From Dechloromonas hankyongensis (GTDB lineage Bacteria; Pseudomonadota; Gammaproteobacteria; Burkholderiales; Rhodocyclaceae): DNA of 64,000 nucleotides. The translations under genes were made by a program, and so were the position numbers. Positions within the stretch are counted from its first letter, which is position 1; each line of letters begins with the position of its first letter. Location: the NCBI RefSeq assembly GCF_022012295.1, contig NZ_JAKLTN010000001.1, positions 1,488,001-1,552,000 of the forward strand, given 5' to 3'. Below, piece after piece: positions 1 to 8,627 of the stretch. The notes below the pieces were generated by a model. That model saw only the letters and a list, made by a program, of their open reading frames with translations, did not search any database and was not told the DNA's origin.

Positions 1-1
1 G

Positions 2-394
2 GCGCGGGCCGCCGGCGCGGTCAAGGTCTATTTCGCCTCGGCCGCTCCCCCGGTGCGTTTCCCGAACGTGTACGGCATCGACATGCCGACCCGTTCCGAA
101 CTGATCGCCACCGGCCGTACCGATGCCCAGATCGCCGCCGAGATCGGCGCCGACGCGCTGGTCTATCAAGATATCGAGGCGCTGAAGCAGTCGATCACCA
201 ACCTGCGTTCCGACCTGACGGTGTTCGACGCCTCCTGCTTCGACGGCTGCTACATCACCGGTGACATCGACAGCTACTACCTCGATGCCGTCGAAGGCAA
301 GCGCGGCGGCAAGCCGGCCAAGAGCGACGACGACGGCGACAGCCGTTCTTCCGAGCAGATGGTGCTCGGCCTGGCGAATGGCGGGCAGGAATAA
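2..394 (+). CDS. purF: Amidophosphoribosyltransferase, C-terminal part
   Basis: This is the 3' end of a gene that begins before the window. The reading frame is open from base 2, and the translated tail (AGAVKVYFASAAPPVRFPN, then YGIDMP) matches the conserved C-terminal phosphoribosyltransferase domain of PurF. The enzyme makes phosphoribosylamine from PRPP and glutamine, the first committed step of purine synthesis, in the cytoplasm. The catalytic N-terminal cysteine domain lies outside the window. The ATG at 53 is internal and not a start. The TAA stop overlaps the metZ start by one base (TAATG), so the two genes are probably co-transcribed and translationally coupled. Confidence 0.93.
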   Translation, partial: ARAAGAVKVYFASAAPPVRFPNVYGIDMPTRSELIATGRTDAQIAAEIGADALVYQDIEALKQSITNLRSDLTVFDASCFDGCYITGDIDSYYLDAVEGKRGGKPAKSDDDGDSRSSEQMVLGLANGGQE

Positions 395-1584
395 TGGCCA
401 AGTTTGACGCTGCCTCGGGGTATCGCCCGGAAACGCTGTCCGTGCGGGCCGGCCAGGAGCGTAGCCAGTTCGGCGAGCACGCCGAGGCGCTGTACCTGAC
501 CTCCAGCTTCGTCTTCCAGAGCGCCGCGCAGGCCGCCAAGCGCTTCTCCGGCGAGGAGGAGGGCAATGTCTACGCTCGCTTCTCCAACCCGACTGTCACC
601 ATGTTCGAGGAGCGCCTGGCCGCCCTCGAAGGTGCCGAAGACTGCGTGGCGACGGCCAGCGGCATGGCCGCCATCATGGCGGCGGTGCTGGCGCACCTCA
701 AGCAGGGCGATCACATCGTCGCCTCGAACAGCCTGTTCGGCGCCACGGTGCAGTTGTTCAACAACATCCTGTCGCGCACCGGCATCACGACGACCTTCGT
801 GTCGCACACCGATTCGGCCGCCTGGGAAGCGGCGATTCGTCCGGAAACAAAGCTGTTCTTCCTGGAAACGCCGTCCAACCCGCTGACCGAAATCGCCGAC
901 ATCCGCACCCTGGCCGCCATCGCGCACGCCAAGGGCATCCTGGTCGCGGTGGATAACTGCTTCTGCACGCCCATCCTGCAAAAGCCGCTGGAAATGGGTG
1001 CCGACTTGGTCATCCATTCGGCGACCAAGTACATCGACGGCCAGGGTCGCGTCCTCGGCGGTGCCGTGTGCGGTCCGAAGAAGCTGACCGAGGAAGTCTT
1101 CAAATACCTGCGTACGGCTGGTCCGACCCTGTCGGCCTTCAATGCCTGGGTGCTGCTCAAGGGGCTGGAAACCCTCAAGCTGCGCGTCGAGGCGCAAGCT
1201 GCCAACGCCGCGCAGCTGGCCGCCTGGCTGGAGGCGCATCCGAAAGTGGCGCGTGTTTTCTACCCCGGCCTGCCGTCGCATCCGCAGCACGAACTGGCCA
1301 AGGCGCAGCAAAAGAACGGAGGCGGCATCGTCTCCTTCGAGGTCAAGGGCGGGCGCGACCAGGCGTGGACCGTCGTCGATCATTGCCAGCTGCTGTCCAT
1401 CACCGCCAACCTCGGCGATACCAAGACCACCATCACCCATCCCGCCTCCACCACGCATGGCCGTATCAGCCCGGAAGCCCGGGCGGCTGCCGGCATCAAC
1501 GAAGGCCTGCTGCGCATCGCAGTCGGCCTCGAAGCGGTGGAAGACCTGCAGGCCGACCTCGAGCGCGGCTTCTCTCTGATCTGA
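394..1584 (+). CDS. metZ: O-succinylhomoserine sulfhydrylase
   Basis: A 396-residue PLP-dependent Cys/Met-metabolism enzyme. MetZ makes homocysteine directly from O-succinylhomoserine and sulfide, bypassing cystathionine, in cytosolic methionine synthesis. The sequence carries the PLP-lysine motif [12 protein letters not shown], with the Schiff-base lysine at residue 212, the glycine-rich ATASGMAAI segment and the [12 protein letters not shown] motif near the C-terminus. These follow the Pseudomonas-type MetZ pattern more closely than MetB. The purF-metZ order is common in beta- and gammaproteobacteria. MetB or MetY activity cannot be excluded by reading alone, but MetZ is the best fit. Confidence 0.92.
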   Translation: MAKFDAASGYRPETLSVRAGQERSQFGEHAEALYLTSSFVFQSAAQAAKRFSGEEEGNVYARFSNPTVTMFEERLAALEGAEDCVATASGMAAIMAAVLAHLKQGDHIVASNSLFGATVQLFNNILSRTGITTTFVSHTDSAAWEAAIRPETKLFFLETPSNPLTEIADIRTLAAIAHAKGILVAVDNCFCTPILQKPLEMGADLVIHSATKYIDGQGRVLGGAVCGPKKLTEEVFKYLRTAGPTLSAFNAWVLLKGLETLKLRVEAQAANAAQLAAWLEAHPKVARVFYPGLPSHPQHELAKAQQKNGGGIVSFEVKGGRDQAWTVVDHCQLLSITANLGDTKTTITHPASTTHGRISPEARAAAGINEGLLRIAVGLEAVEDLQADLERGFSLI

Positions 1585-1594
1585 TTCATGCGCG

Positions 1595-1616
1595 GCGCCC
1601 GGCTCCGGCCGGGCGC
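1595..1616 (+). terminator. GC-rich hairpin between metZ and the helicase gene
   Basis: A perfect 9-bp stem (1595-1603 with 1608-1616) closes a TCCG loop just after the metZ stop. The tail (TTCGCTTT) is only weakly T-rich, so this may be an inefficient intrinsic terminator or simply a transcript-stabilising hairpin. Confidence 0.45.
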
Positions 1617-1634
1617 TTCGCTTTGGAGTTCCCC

Positions 1635-2924
1635 ATGCATTTTTCCGACCTCGGCCTGAAGGCCGAAATCCAGCGCGCCGTCGCCGAACAAGGCTACGAC
1701 ACGCCGACGCCCATCCAGCAACAGGCGATACCGGCCGTGCTGGCCGGCCACGACCTGATGGCCACGGCGCAGACCGGCACCGGCAAGACGGCCGGCTTCA
1801 CGCTGCCTATCCTGCACCGCCTGGCTTCCGGGTCGAGCGACCGCCTGACCCGCGTCGCCCGCACGCCGCGCGTATTGGTCCTGACGCCGACGCGCGAGCT
1901 GGCCATCCAGGTCGAGGAAAGCGTGCGCACCTATGGCAAGCACCTGCCGATCAACTCGCTGGCCGTTTTCGGCGGCGTCGGCATCAATCCGCAGATCGCT
2001 AACCTGCGCCGCGGCGTCGATATCCTGGTCGCCACGCCGGGCCGCCTGCTCGATCACGTCCAGCAGCGCACCGTCGATCTCGGCAGCATCGAGATTTTCG
2101 TTCTCGACGAAGCCGACCGCATGCTCGACATGGGCTTCATCCGCGATATCCGCAAGGTCATCGCGCTGCTGCCCAAGGAACGCCAGAACCTGATGTTCTC
2201 GGCCACCTTCTCGCCGGAAATCCGCGAGCTGGCCGCCGGCCTGCTGCACAACCCGGTGTCGGTCGACGTCGCGCCGCGCAACACGGCGGCAGAGACGGTG
2301 ACGCAGAAGGTCATCGAAACCGATCGCGAAAAGAAGAAGGAACTGCTCTGCCACCTGTTTGCCACGCGTGGCTGGCACCAGGTGCTGGTCTTCGCCCGTA
2401 CCAAGCACGGTGCCGACGCGTTGGCCCGGACGCTGGAAAAATCCGGCATCAAGTCGGCGGCGATCCATGGTGACAAGTCACAGGGCGCCCGCACCCGCGC
2501 CCTGAGCGAATTCAAGGACGGCAAGCTGGTGGCCCTGGTCGCCACCGACATCGCGGCGCGCGGCATCGACATCGACGCGCTGCCCTATGTCATCAACTAC
2601 GAACTGCCCAACGTGCCGGAAGACTACGTGCACCGTATCGGCCGCACCGGGCGTGCCGGCATGGAAGGCGAGGCGATTTCGCTGGTCTGTCACGATGAGC
2701 GGGCACAGCTGAAGGATATCGAGAAGCTGATTAAGCGCAGCCTGGAGCGCGTGGCAATCGAAGGCTTCGAGCAGTCGGCCGTCGCTACGCCGCGCCCGCC
2801 GCAGCCGCCACGCGGTCAGCGCAAGCCGCAGCACGGGACGGCACAGCCGAAAACCCAGGCCCAGAAAGCCGGCAAGGGTTCCGGCCGGCCGGCGCAGCAT
2901 CACAACGGCAACCGCCACCGCTGA
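1635..2924 (+). CDS. rhlE: DEAD-box ATP-dependent RNA helicase, RhlE type
   Basis: A 429-residue superfamily 2 RNA helicase of the cytoplasm, acting in RNA remodelling, ribosome assembly or decay. All hallmark motifs are visible in order: Q motif (PTPIQQQAI), [25 protein letters not shown] ([13 protein letters not shown]), SAT, then [12 protein letters not shown] and [10 protein letters not shown] in the second RecA-like lobe. A basic, proline- and glutamine-rich tail of about 60 residues follows, typical of RhlE proteins. The open frame extends far upstream into metZ, but GGAG at 1625-1628 and homology of MHFSDLGL to helicase N-termini set the start at ATG 1635. Assignment to RhlE rather than another DEAD-box subfamily rests on length and tail. 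Confidence 0.88.
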   Translation: MHFSDLGLKAEIQRAVAEQGYDTPTPIQQQAIPAVLAGHDLMATAQTGTGKTAGFTLPILHRLASGSSDRLTRVARTPRVLVLTPTRELAIQVEESVRTYGKHLPINSLAVFGGVGINPQIANLRRGVDILVATPGRLLDHVQQRTVDLGSIEIFVLDEADRMLDMGFIRDIRKVIALLPKERQNLMFSATFSPEIRELAAGLLHNPVSVDVAPRNTAAETVTQKVIETDREKKKELLCHLFATRGWHQVLVFARTKHGADALARTLEKSGIKSAAIHGDKSQGARTRALSEFKDGKLVALVATDIAARGIDIDALPYVINYELPNVPEDYVHRIGRTGRAGMEGEAISLVCHDERAQLKDIEKLIKRSLERVAIEGFEQSAVATPRPPQPPRGQRKPQHGTAQPKTQAQKAGKGSGRPAQHHNGNRHR

Positions 2925-3052
2925 TTTGCAGTTGTTTACGCTGGCGCTTTGAGCGGCGGGCTTGTCGCCACCTCCAAAAACGTCTACTGTGGAAAGTATT
3001 TCATTAACTTCATATCGTTAGTGAACATTCTTAAGGCGTTTTGGAGGTCGGG

Positions 3053-4762
3053 ATGCCCCCCCCGCAAAAAATCCGGCTTGGCGACCTGCTGATCCAGCAA
3101 GGTCTGCTGACTGATGAACAACTGAAAATCGCGCTCGACGAGCAAAAGCGTACCGGGCGCAAGCTGGGGCGCGTCTTTGTCGAAAGCGGCTACGTCACCG
3201 AGGCCGGCATCTCGCAGGCGCTGGCCCGGCAGTTACAGATTCCCTTCATCGACCTCAAGAGCTTCACGCCCAAGCCGGAGCTGATCAAGCTGCTGCCCGA
3301 GGCGCCGGCCCGCCGTTTTCGCGCCCTGGTTCTCGCACAACTGCCGGATGGTCGGCTGCAGATCGGGATGTCCGATCCGACCGATCTCCAGGCCTACGAC
3401 GAGATTACCCGCCTGGTCCGCCGCGAGATCGACCTCGCTGTGGTCACCGAGAGCGAATTGCTGGCCATGGTCGACCGCGTCTACCATCGCGGCGAGCAGA
3501 TCACCGGCCTGGCCAAGGAACTGACTGCCGAACTGGGCGACGTGCCGATCGAATTCGGCGACCTGCTTGGCCTCAACCCGGGCGCTGAGGACGCGCCGGT
3601 CGTCAAGCTGCTGCAGACGGTGTTCGAGGAAGCGATGCGCCTGCGCGCCTCCGACATCCACTTCGAGCCGCAGGAAAAATCGCTGCGCATCCGTTTCCGG
3701 ATCGACGGCGTGCTGCACATCCAGACCGAAGCCGACGCCAAGGTGTCATCGGCCGTCGCGCTGCGCCTGAAACTGATGTCCGGCCTCGATATTTCCGAAA
3801 AGCGCCTGCCCCAGGACGGCCGTTTCCACATCAAGGTGCGGGCCAATCCGGTCGATGTGCGTATCTCGACCCTGCCGACGCAGTACGGCGAATCGGTGGT
3901 GATGCGGCTGCTCGCCCAGAACACCGGCCTGCTCGAACTCGAGAAAATCGGCATGCCGGAACGCGTGCTCGGCCGCCTGCGCCATGCGCTGAAACGGCCG
4001 AGCGGCATGGTCCTAGTCACCGGCCCGACCGGCTCCGGCAAGACGACCACGCTTTACGCCGCGCTGAACGAACTGAACAGCCCAGAAAAGAAGGTCATCA
4101 CCGTCGAGGATCCGGTCGAATACCGGCTCGGCGGCCTCAACCAGGTACAGGTGCACGAAAAAATCGACCTGTCGTTCTCGCGCGTGCTGCGCACCGTGCT
4201 GCGCCAGGATCCGGATATCGTGCTGATCGGCGAAATGCGCGATCAGGAAACCGCCGAAATCGGCATGCGCGCCGCCATGACCGGCCACCTCGTACTGTCC
4301 ACTCTGCACACCAACGATGCCGTGTCGACGCCGATCCGCCTGCTCGATATGGGCGTGCCGCGCTACATGGTCGCGCTGTCGGTGCATATGGTCATCGCCC
4401 AGCGCCTGGTCCGCGTCATTTGCAGCAACTGTCGCGAGTCCTACACGCCGACGCCGAACGAACATGAGTGGCTGCGCTACGAGCTGGCCGACCAGGTCGA
4501 TAGCCACAGCTTCCATCATGGCCGTGGCTGTGCGCATTGCGCCAATACCGGCTACCAGGGGCGGACCGGGGTCTACGAGTTTCTCGACATGAGCGACAAG
4601 GTGGTCGAAGCGCTCAACCATGACGATCCGGGTGAGTTCATGCGCGCTGCCCGCCAGCAGATGGCCGGCGAAACGCTGCGCCGCGACGCGGTTCGCCTGG
4701 TGCTGGAAGGGCGGACGTCGGTGGCCGAAGCGATGCGCATCAGCAACCAGTTCGAGGAATAA
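3053..4762 (+). CDS. mshE: MSHA pilus extension ATPase with MshEN c-di-GMP-binding domain
   Basis: A 569-residue GspE/PilB-family hexameric ATPase that powers pilus assembly at the inner membrane. The N-terminus (about 8-60) matches the MshEN domain: RLGDLLIQQG, a spaced leucine/glutamine pattern, then KLGRVFVESG. In Vibrio MshE this domain binds cyclic di-GMP, so second-messenger control is expected. The motor domain has Walker A GPTGSGKT (324-331), Walker B (IVLIGEMRD), HLVLSTLHTNDA and a four-cysteine zinc motif (CSNC...CAHC). The frame also has a TTG at 3041, but GGAGG at 3043-3047 sits 5 bases before ATG 3053, which decides the start. A C8 tract immediately follows the ATG. First gene of the pilus locus. 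Confidence 0.9.
   Translation: MPPPQKIRLGDLLIQQGLLTDEQLKIALDEQKRTGRKLGRVFVESGYVTEAGISQALARQLQIPFIDLKSFTPKPELIKLLPEAPARRFRALVLAQLPDGRLQIGMSDPTDLQAYDEITRLVRREIDLAVVTESELLAMVDRVYHRGEQITGLAKELTAELGDVPIEFGDLLGLNPGAEDAPVVKLLQTVFEEAMRLRASDIHFEPQEKSLRIRFRIDGVLHIQTEADAKVSSAVALRLKLMSGLDISEKRLPQDGRFHIKVRANPVDVRISTLPTQYGESVVMRLLAQNTGLLELEKIGMPERVLGRLRHALKRPSGMVLVTGPTGSGKTTTLYAALNELNSPEKKVITVEDPVEYRLGGLNQVQVHEKIDLSFSRVLRTVLRQDPDIVLIGEMRDQETAEIGMRAAMTGHLVLSTLHTNDAVSTPIRLLDMGVPRYMVALSVHMVIAQRLVRVICSNCRESYTPTPNEHEWLRYELADQVDSHSFHHGRGCAHCANTGYQGRTGVYEFLDMSDKVVEALNHDDPGEFMRAARQQMAGETLRRDAVRLVLEGRTSVAEAMRISNQFEE
3056..3063 (+). repeat. C8 homopolymer directly after the mshE start codon
   Basis: Eight consecutive C residues follow the ATG of mshE and encode prolines 2-3 and part of 4. 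A run of six A residues follows at 3066-3071. A one-base slip would frameshift the protein at codon 4. Confidence 0.9.
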
Positions 4763-4768
4763 GGCGGC

Positions 4769-5998
4769 GTGGCCAATTTCGCCTACAAGGGACGGGATGC
4801 CGGCGGCAAGCTGGTCGAAGGCGTGCTGGAAGGCGCGTCGTCGGGCAATGTCGCCGATCTGCTGCTCGGCCGGGGGGTGACGCCGGTTTCCATTCAGGAG
4901 ACTTCCGCCAAGGCGGCGACGGGGGGCGATGGGGGAGGGCTGAACCTGTTCAAGCCCAAGGTCCAGCATGTCGACATCCTGCTCTTCTCGCGGCAGATTC
5001 ACACCTTGCTCAAGTCCGGCGTGCCGATCATGCGCGCCTTGGCCGGCTTGCAGGAATCGGCAACCAATCCGTCGATGAAGGAAGTCATCCGCGACGTGCG
5101 CGAGAGCCTGGAGGCCGGCCGCGAACTGTCGGTGTCGCTGGCCCGCCATCCCAAGGTGTTCAACCCCTTCTACATCTCGATGGTACGGGTCGGCGAGGCA
5201 ACCGGCCTGCTCGACGAAATCTTCCTGCGCCTGTTCGACCACATGGAGTTCGAGCGCTTCATGCGCGAACAGGTCAAATCGGCCCTGCGTTATCCGATGT
5301 TCGTCGTGTTGGCCATGGCGGTCGCCATCGTGGTCGTCAATATTTTCGTCATCCCAGCTTTCGCCAAGGTGTTCCAAGGGTTCGGCGCCGAGTTGCCGCT
5401 GATGACTCGCGTGCTGCTCGGCTTTTCCAATTTCATGGTGAACTGGTGGCCGATCATGTTGGTGGGTTTGATCACCGCCATTGTCGGCTTCCGCGCCTGG
5501 GTCGGCACGCCGGGCGGGCGCATGCAATGGGAAGCGATCGCCCTGCGTTTTCCGATTGCCGGCAAGATCGTGCGCAAGGCGGCCATGGCCCGCTTCGCGC
5601 GCAGTTTTGCTCTCGGCATGCGTAGCGGCGTGCCGGTCATGCAGGCGCTGACCAACTCGTCGCAGACGGTGGACAACAGCTACATCGCTGCCAAGATCGA
5701 GGGAATGCGCGACACGGTGGAACGCGGTGAGAGCGTGGTTCGGGCGGCCATCGCCTCCGGTTTCTTCTCTCCTGTCGTGTTGCAGATGATCGCCGTCGGC
5801 GAAGAGTCAGGCGCGCTCGACGACATGCTGGAAGAGGTCGGCCAGATGTACCAGCGCGAGGTCGAATACGAACTGAAGACGCTAGGCCAGCAGATCGAGC
5901 CCATCCTGATCGTCTGTCTGGGGGCTTTGGTGCTGGTTCTGGCGTTGGGCATCTTCCTGCCGATGTGGGATCTCGGCAAGGTCGCGATCAAGCGATGA
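4769..5998 (+). CDS. mshG: MSHA pilus inner-membrane platform protein, GspF/PilC family
   Basis: A 409-residue polytopic protein of the GspF/PilC family, the inner-membrane platform that couples the extension ATPase to pilin polymerisation. Two T2SF domains are visible: residues about 70-190 (FSRQIHTLLKSGVPIMRAL) and 275-395 (FARSFALGMRSGVPVMQAL), the expected internal duplication. Hydrophobic segments follow the first repeat (FVVLAMAVAIVVVNIFVIP), occur near 225-245 and end the protein (LIVCLGALVLVLALGIFLP). The GTG start at 4769 lies 6 bases after the mshE stop and is preceded by GAGGAATAAGG. The gene stops 6 bases before mshF. Runs of G6 at 4872-4877 and 4921-4926 are noted but are near background for this genome. 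Confidence 0.9.
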   Translation: MANFAYKGRDAGGKLVEGVLEGASSGNVADLLLGRGVTPVSIQETSAKAATGGDGGGLNLFKPKVQHVDILLFSRQIHTLLKSGVPIMRALAGLQESATNPSMKEVIRDVRESLEAGRELSVSLARHPKVFNPFYISMVRVGEATGLLDEIFLRLFDHMEFERFMREQVKSALRYPMFVVLAMAVAIVVVNIFVIPAFAKVFQGFGAELPLMTRVLLGFSNFMVNWWPIMLVGLITAIVGFRAWVGTPGGRMQWEAIALRFPIAGKIVRKAAMARFARSFALGMRSGVPVMQALTNSSQTVDNSYIAAKIEGMRDTVERGESVVRAAIASGFFSPVVLQMIAVGEESGALDDMLEEVGQMYQREVEYELKTLGQQIEPILIVCLGALVLVLALGIFLPMWDLGKVAIKR

Positions 5999-6004
5999 GC
6001 GACG

Positions 6005-6433
6005 ATGCGGCGCTATTACGAATTCGCCATCGTCGTCACCCTGATCGGCGCCCTGGCACTCCTGTTATTGGGTGCGCTGGATTCGGTTCGCGACGACATG
6101 GAAGAAGCCATTGTGCAATCCGAAGCGGCCAACCTGAGGCTTGGTCTGGTCGAGGTGCTGACGCATCGTGCGGCGTTTGGCGGCAATTTGCCGCAAAGCA
6201 ACAACCCGGTGGATTGGGTGGCCAGCAAGCCGACCAATTATCTGGGCGAATTCGATACCGTACCGGACGCCCGGTCGGCCTGGTATTTCGACCGGCAGAC
6301 CGGCGAATTGGTGTACTGCTTTCACAGTGGCAATCGCGCCCGGTTTCGCCTGGGCCGTGGAGGGAAGGATGTTGACGGAAGGATTGTTATTTCTGGTATT
6401 TCCTTGCAGCGTCTGGATAAGCGGCATGAATAA
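6005..6433 (+). CDS. mshF: MshF-like pilus biogenesis protein with one membrane anchor
   Basis: A 142-residue protein with an N-terminal transmembrane helix (FAIVVTLIGALALLLLGAL) and a soluble, presumably periplasmic, domain. It lacks the GFTLIE prepilin cleavage signature, so it is not a standard pilin. Position between mshG and the pilin genes matches mshF of the Vibrio/Shewanella MSHA loci, where its exact job is poorly defined. The name rests mainly on position, length and topology, because MshF sequences diverge strongly. Confidence 0.65.
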   Translation: MRRYYEFAIVVTLIGALALLLLGALDSVRDDMEEAIVQSEAANLRLGLVEVLTHRAAFGGNLPQSNNPVDWVASKPTNYLGEFDTVPDARSAWYFDRQTGELVYCFHSGNRARFRLGRGGKDVDGRIVISGISLQRLDKRHE

Positions 6434-6454
6434 ATCTTGAGATGGGGGCCGTAT

Positions 6455-7063
6455 ATGTCTAAAGTACTAAAATTCACAGTCGTTAATGAATGCATGGATA
6501 TGAAATTGAACCTTCGGCCGGTTTCGCAGCGTGGTTTTACCTTGATCGAACTGATCGTGGTCATCATCATTCTCGGCCTGCTCGCTTCGATTGCCCTGCC
6601 GCGCTTCGTCAATCTGCAGCGCGATGCGCGCATCGCCAAACTGCAGGCAGCGCGAGGCAGTGTTGGCGCAGCTGCGGCGCTGGCTCATGCCACGGTTCTG
6701 GCGCGTAACGGCGTGGCGGATGTGGCCGGGTCGTGTGCCGGTGGTGGTACTGCCTCGAACGCTACCGGAGCGACCGGTACGCTGTGTACCGAAAATGGCC
6801 TCGTGAATCTGGCTTTTGGCTATCCGGAAGCAACGGCCATCGGTACGCCCGGGATACTGTCCATGGCTGGCCTGACCGGTGTTTTCAACCCGACGGCAGC
6901 CAACTTGCAGGACGAGGGCTACACCTATTCTGTAGCCGGTGGTGTTGCTACGTTCGGGATTGTCGGGGCCACAACCCCGGTGACCTGCAACTTCACCTAT
7001 ACCCAATCCACTGCGGCCAACACGGCGGCAACGGTCAATGCCGTGACCACCACCGGATGCTGA
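6455..7063 (+). CDS. mshB: Type IV prepilin, MshB-like
   Basis: A type IV pilin precursor of 202 residues from ATG 6455. The cleavage/methylation site and hydrophobic helix are RG|FTLIELIVVIIILGLL, followed by the ALPRFVNLQRDAR segment typical of MSHA pilins. The C-terminal half is Gly/Ala/Thr-rich with several cysteines, including a terminal one, suggesting a disulfide-bonded D-region. The start is uncertain: ATG 6455 follows a GGGGG run and gives a 27-residue leader, while ATG 6500 gives an 11-residue leader but lacks a clear ribosome site. It lies 22 bases before mshA and is probably a minor or initiating subunit by analogy with mshB. Confidence 0.75.
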   Translation: MSKVLKFTVVNECMDMKLNLRPVSQRGFTLIELIVVIIILGLLASIALPRFVNLQRDARIAKLQAARGSVGAAAALAHATVLARNGVADVAGSCAGGGTASNATGATGTLCTENGLVNLAFGYPEATAIGTPGILSMAGLTGVFNPTAANLQDEGYTYSVAGGVATFGIVGATTPVTCNFTYTQSTAANTAATVNAVTTTGC

Positions 7064-7085
7064 TTTTTAATTTGAGGAGTCAAAA

Positions 7086-7541
7086 GTGAAAAATGTACAA
7101 AAGGGTTTTACGCTGATCGAACTGATCGTTGTGATCGTCATTCTCGGCATCCTGTCCGCAACGGCATTGCCGAAATTTATTGACCTTGGCTCCGATGCCC
7201 GAAAATCAGTGGTGCAGGCTGTCGAAGGCTCCATGCGTTCTGCGAACAGCATGATTTATGCGAAAGCCGCCTCAGCTGGTTCGTTGAGCGGTACAGCGTC
7301 TCTGACTATCACCGGTATTAGCGGTACGGTCGGGGTTACCAATGGCTTTGCAACCGATGTGACCGAACTAAAGAAGGTCATGGACCTCGATACGTCGAAA
7401 ATTTCTACCGCCGCCGCATCGGCCGGGAATAACGGAGGCTTGTACTACACCGGTTACTCCACGAACTGTAGCGTGACTTATGTTCAGTCGTCTGGTGTTG
7501 GTGTGGCTCCGACATATACGACTGCCATTACTGGCTGCTGA
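7086..7541 (+). CDS. mshA: Major MSHA pilin precursor, MshA-like
   Basis: A 151-residue prepilin with a short leader (MKNVQKG) cut before FTLIELIVVIVILGILSATALPKFIDLG, the classic class IVa MSHA pilin N-terminus. Residue +5 is the conserved glutamate needed for assembly. A cysteine near residue 129 and the C-terminal cysteine probably form the disulfide loop. The GTG start is set by GAGGAG at 7074-7079, six bases upstream, the best ribosome site among the pilin genes. A strong intrinsic terminator follows 38 bases after the stop. Best site, compact length and terminator together suggest this is the abundant shaft subunit. Confidence 0.85.
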   Translation: MKNVQKGFTLIELIVVIVILGILSATALPKFIDLGSDARKSVVQAVEGSMRSANSMIYAKAASAGSLSGTASLTITGISGTVGVTNGFATDVTELKKVMDLDTSKISTAAASAGNNGGLYYTGYSTNCSVTYVQSSGVGVAPTYTTAITGC

Positions 7542-7578
7542 TAACGCCTCGTCGATTGAGAGCGATGTTTGTGTGCTG

Positions 7579-7613
7579 GAGGCCTGGTGTTACAGCCGGG
7601 CCTCTTGTCTTTT
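7579..7613 (+). terminator. Intrinsic terminator just downstream of the major pilin gene
   Basis: A 10-bp stem (7579-7588 with 7595-7604, two G-U pairs) with a GTTACA loop is followed directly by TTGTCTTTT. It would stop most transcripts after mshA and let a fraction reach the minor pilin genes. It also argues that mshC starts downstream of it, at 7628. Confidence 0.75.
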
Positions 7614-7627
7614 CCGAAACCGCCAAG

Positions 7628-8092
7628 TTGCGATCGAGAACTGCTTGTCGCGGCTTTACCACGATCGAATTGGTGGTTGTTATTGTCATGGTCGGCATAG
7701 TGGCGGCGATTGCGTTACCGCGCCTCAGCCGTTCAGGCTTCGAGGAGCGTGGGCTTCGTGACCAGATCGTCGCAGCCCTGCGCTATGCCCAGAAATCGGC
7801 TATCGCCGCGCGGCAGATGGTGTGCGTTACCTTCTCGCCGGGCAGGATCGATTTCAATATTTCGACGGCCGCCTATCCCGCAGCGAATTGTTCCGCCGGC
7901 ACCGCGCTTGTCGGTCCGGATGGCACAGTCTTGAGTGTCGTACCAACCGGCTCGACGTCATTTTCTGCGGCGCAACCGATGTTGATCTTTGATGCCGCAG
8001 GCCGGCCCGGAGCTGGCACCAGCGTAGTGGTGAACGGGCTGCCGGCTAGGCTGGCGATTACCGTCGAAAGCGAGACCGGCTATGTGCACTGA
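7628..8092 (+). CDS. mshC: Minor prepilin, MshC-like
   Basis: A minor pseudopilin with the prepilin signature RG|FTTIELVVVIVMVGIVAAIALPRL followed by a GspH/FimT-like segment (LRDQIVAALRYAQKSAIAARQMVCVTF). The frame is open from ATG 7565, but that start would place the terminator hairpin inside the coding region and give an unusually long leader. TTG 7628 gives the leader MRSRTACRG and a 154-residue product, so I prefer it although no clear ribosome site precedes it. The gene overlaps mshD by 11 bases. By analogy with FimT/GspH it should sit in the pilus-tip initiation complex. Confidence 0.72.
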   Translation: MRSRTACRGFTTIELVVVIVMVGIVAAIALPRLSRSGFEERGLRDQIVAALRYAQKSAIAARQMVCVTFSPGRIDFNISTAAYPAANCSAGTALVGPDGTVLSVVPTGSTSFSAAQPMLIFDAAGRPGAGTSVVVNGLPARLAITVESETGYVH

Positions 8093-8627
8093 CGGGGTAC
8101 GAAGAAGGCAGCACGGCGTGTCCTTGGTCGAGGTGCTCGTATTTATTGTGATCATCGGCGTCGGGGTGGCCGGTTTGGTAACGGCAATGAACACTTTGGT
8201 GCGTTTTAGCGCCGACCCGATGCGTACCAAGCAGATGCTGGCCATTGCCGAAGCGCTACTCAATGAAGTCATGCACCAGCCGTTTACCTGGTGCGACCCA
8301 GATGACCCCGCAGCCTCCACAGCTCAATCTTATGCCGGGTGTGCCTTGCCCCAAAATACAGGCACCTTTACGCCCGGTGAAAGCCGTCTGGCCGGGACTT
8401 TCGATAATGTGGATGATTACGGGGCCTACACGATGGCCAACGTGACCGATGCGTCGGGTAACAATGCCATGACGGGCTATACGGCCTCGGTCGCCATTGT
8501 GCGGACCGGTACCGCGCTTGGCTTGGCCGACAACACCGCCGCCCTCAGTGTGACGGTGACTGTCTCGTTCGGTGCTGACAGCTTTTCCCTTACCGGTTAC
8601 CGATTCCGTTATGCCCCGCGCTACTGA
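8082..8627 (+). CDS. mshD: Minor prepilin, MshD-like
   Basis: A 181-residue PilV/GspI-type minor pilin precursor. The leader ends HG|VSLVEVLVFIVIIGVGVAGLV, keeping the +5 glutamate. The body contains MLAIAEALLNEVM, the usual amphipathic extension of PilV-type proteins, and a pair of cysteines (CDPDDP, YAGC). It starts inside the end of mshC and ends 16 bases inside mshO, so translation is coupled. Expected role: minor tip subunit priming pilus assembly. Confidence 0.78.
   Translation: MCTDGVRRRQHGVSLVEVLVFIVIIGVGVAGLVTAMNTLVRFSADPMRTKQMLAIAEALLNEVMHQPFTWCDPDDPAASTAQSYAGCALPQNTGTFTPGESRLAGTFDNVDDYGAYTMANVTDASGNNAMTGYTASVAIVRTGTALGLADNTAALSVTVTVSFGADSFSLTGYRFRYAPRY

Noticed and set aside
53..394. 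A separate small protein of 113 residues
   Set aside because: The frame continues open to the window edge and matches the PurF C-terminus, so the ATG at 53 is internal.
2925..3052. Recognisable promoter upstream of mshE
   Set aside because: The 128-base gap holds AT-rich stretches but no convincing -35/-10 pair or sigma54 element with correct spacing.
4013..5527. 504-codon minus-strand frame across mshE and mshG
   Set aside because: It covers the junction of two well-identified genes, has no ribosome site and shows a biased composition.
7565..7627. mshC start at ATG 7565
   Set aside because: It would place a strong terminator inside the coding region and create a 30-residue prepilin leader.
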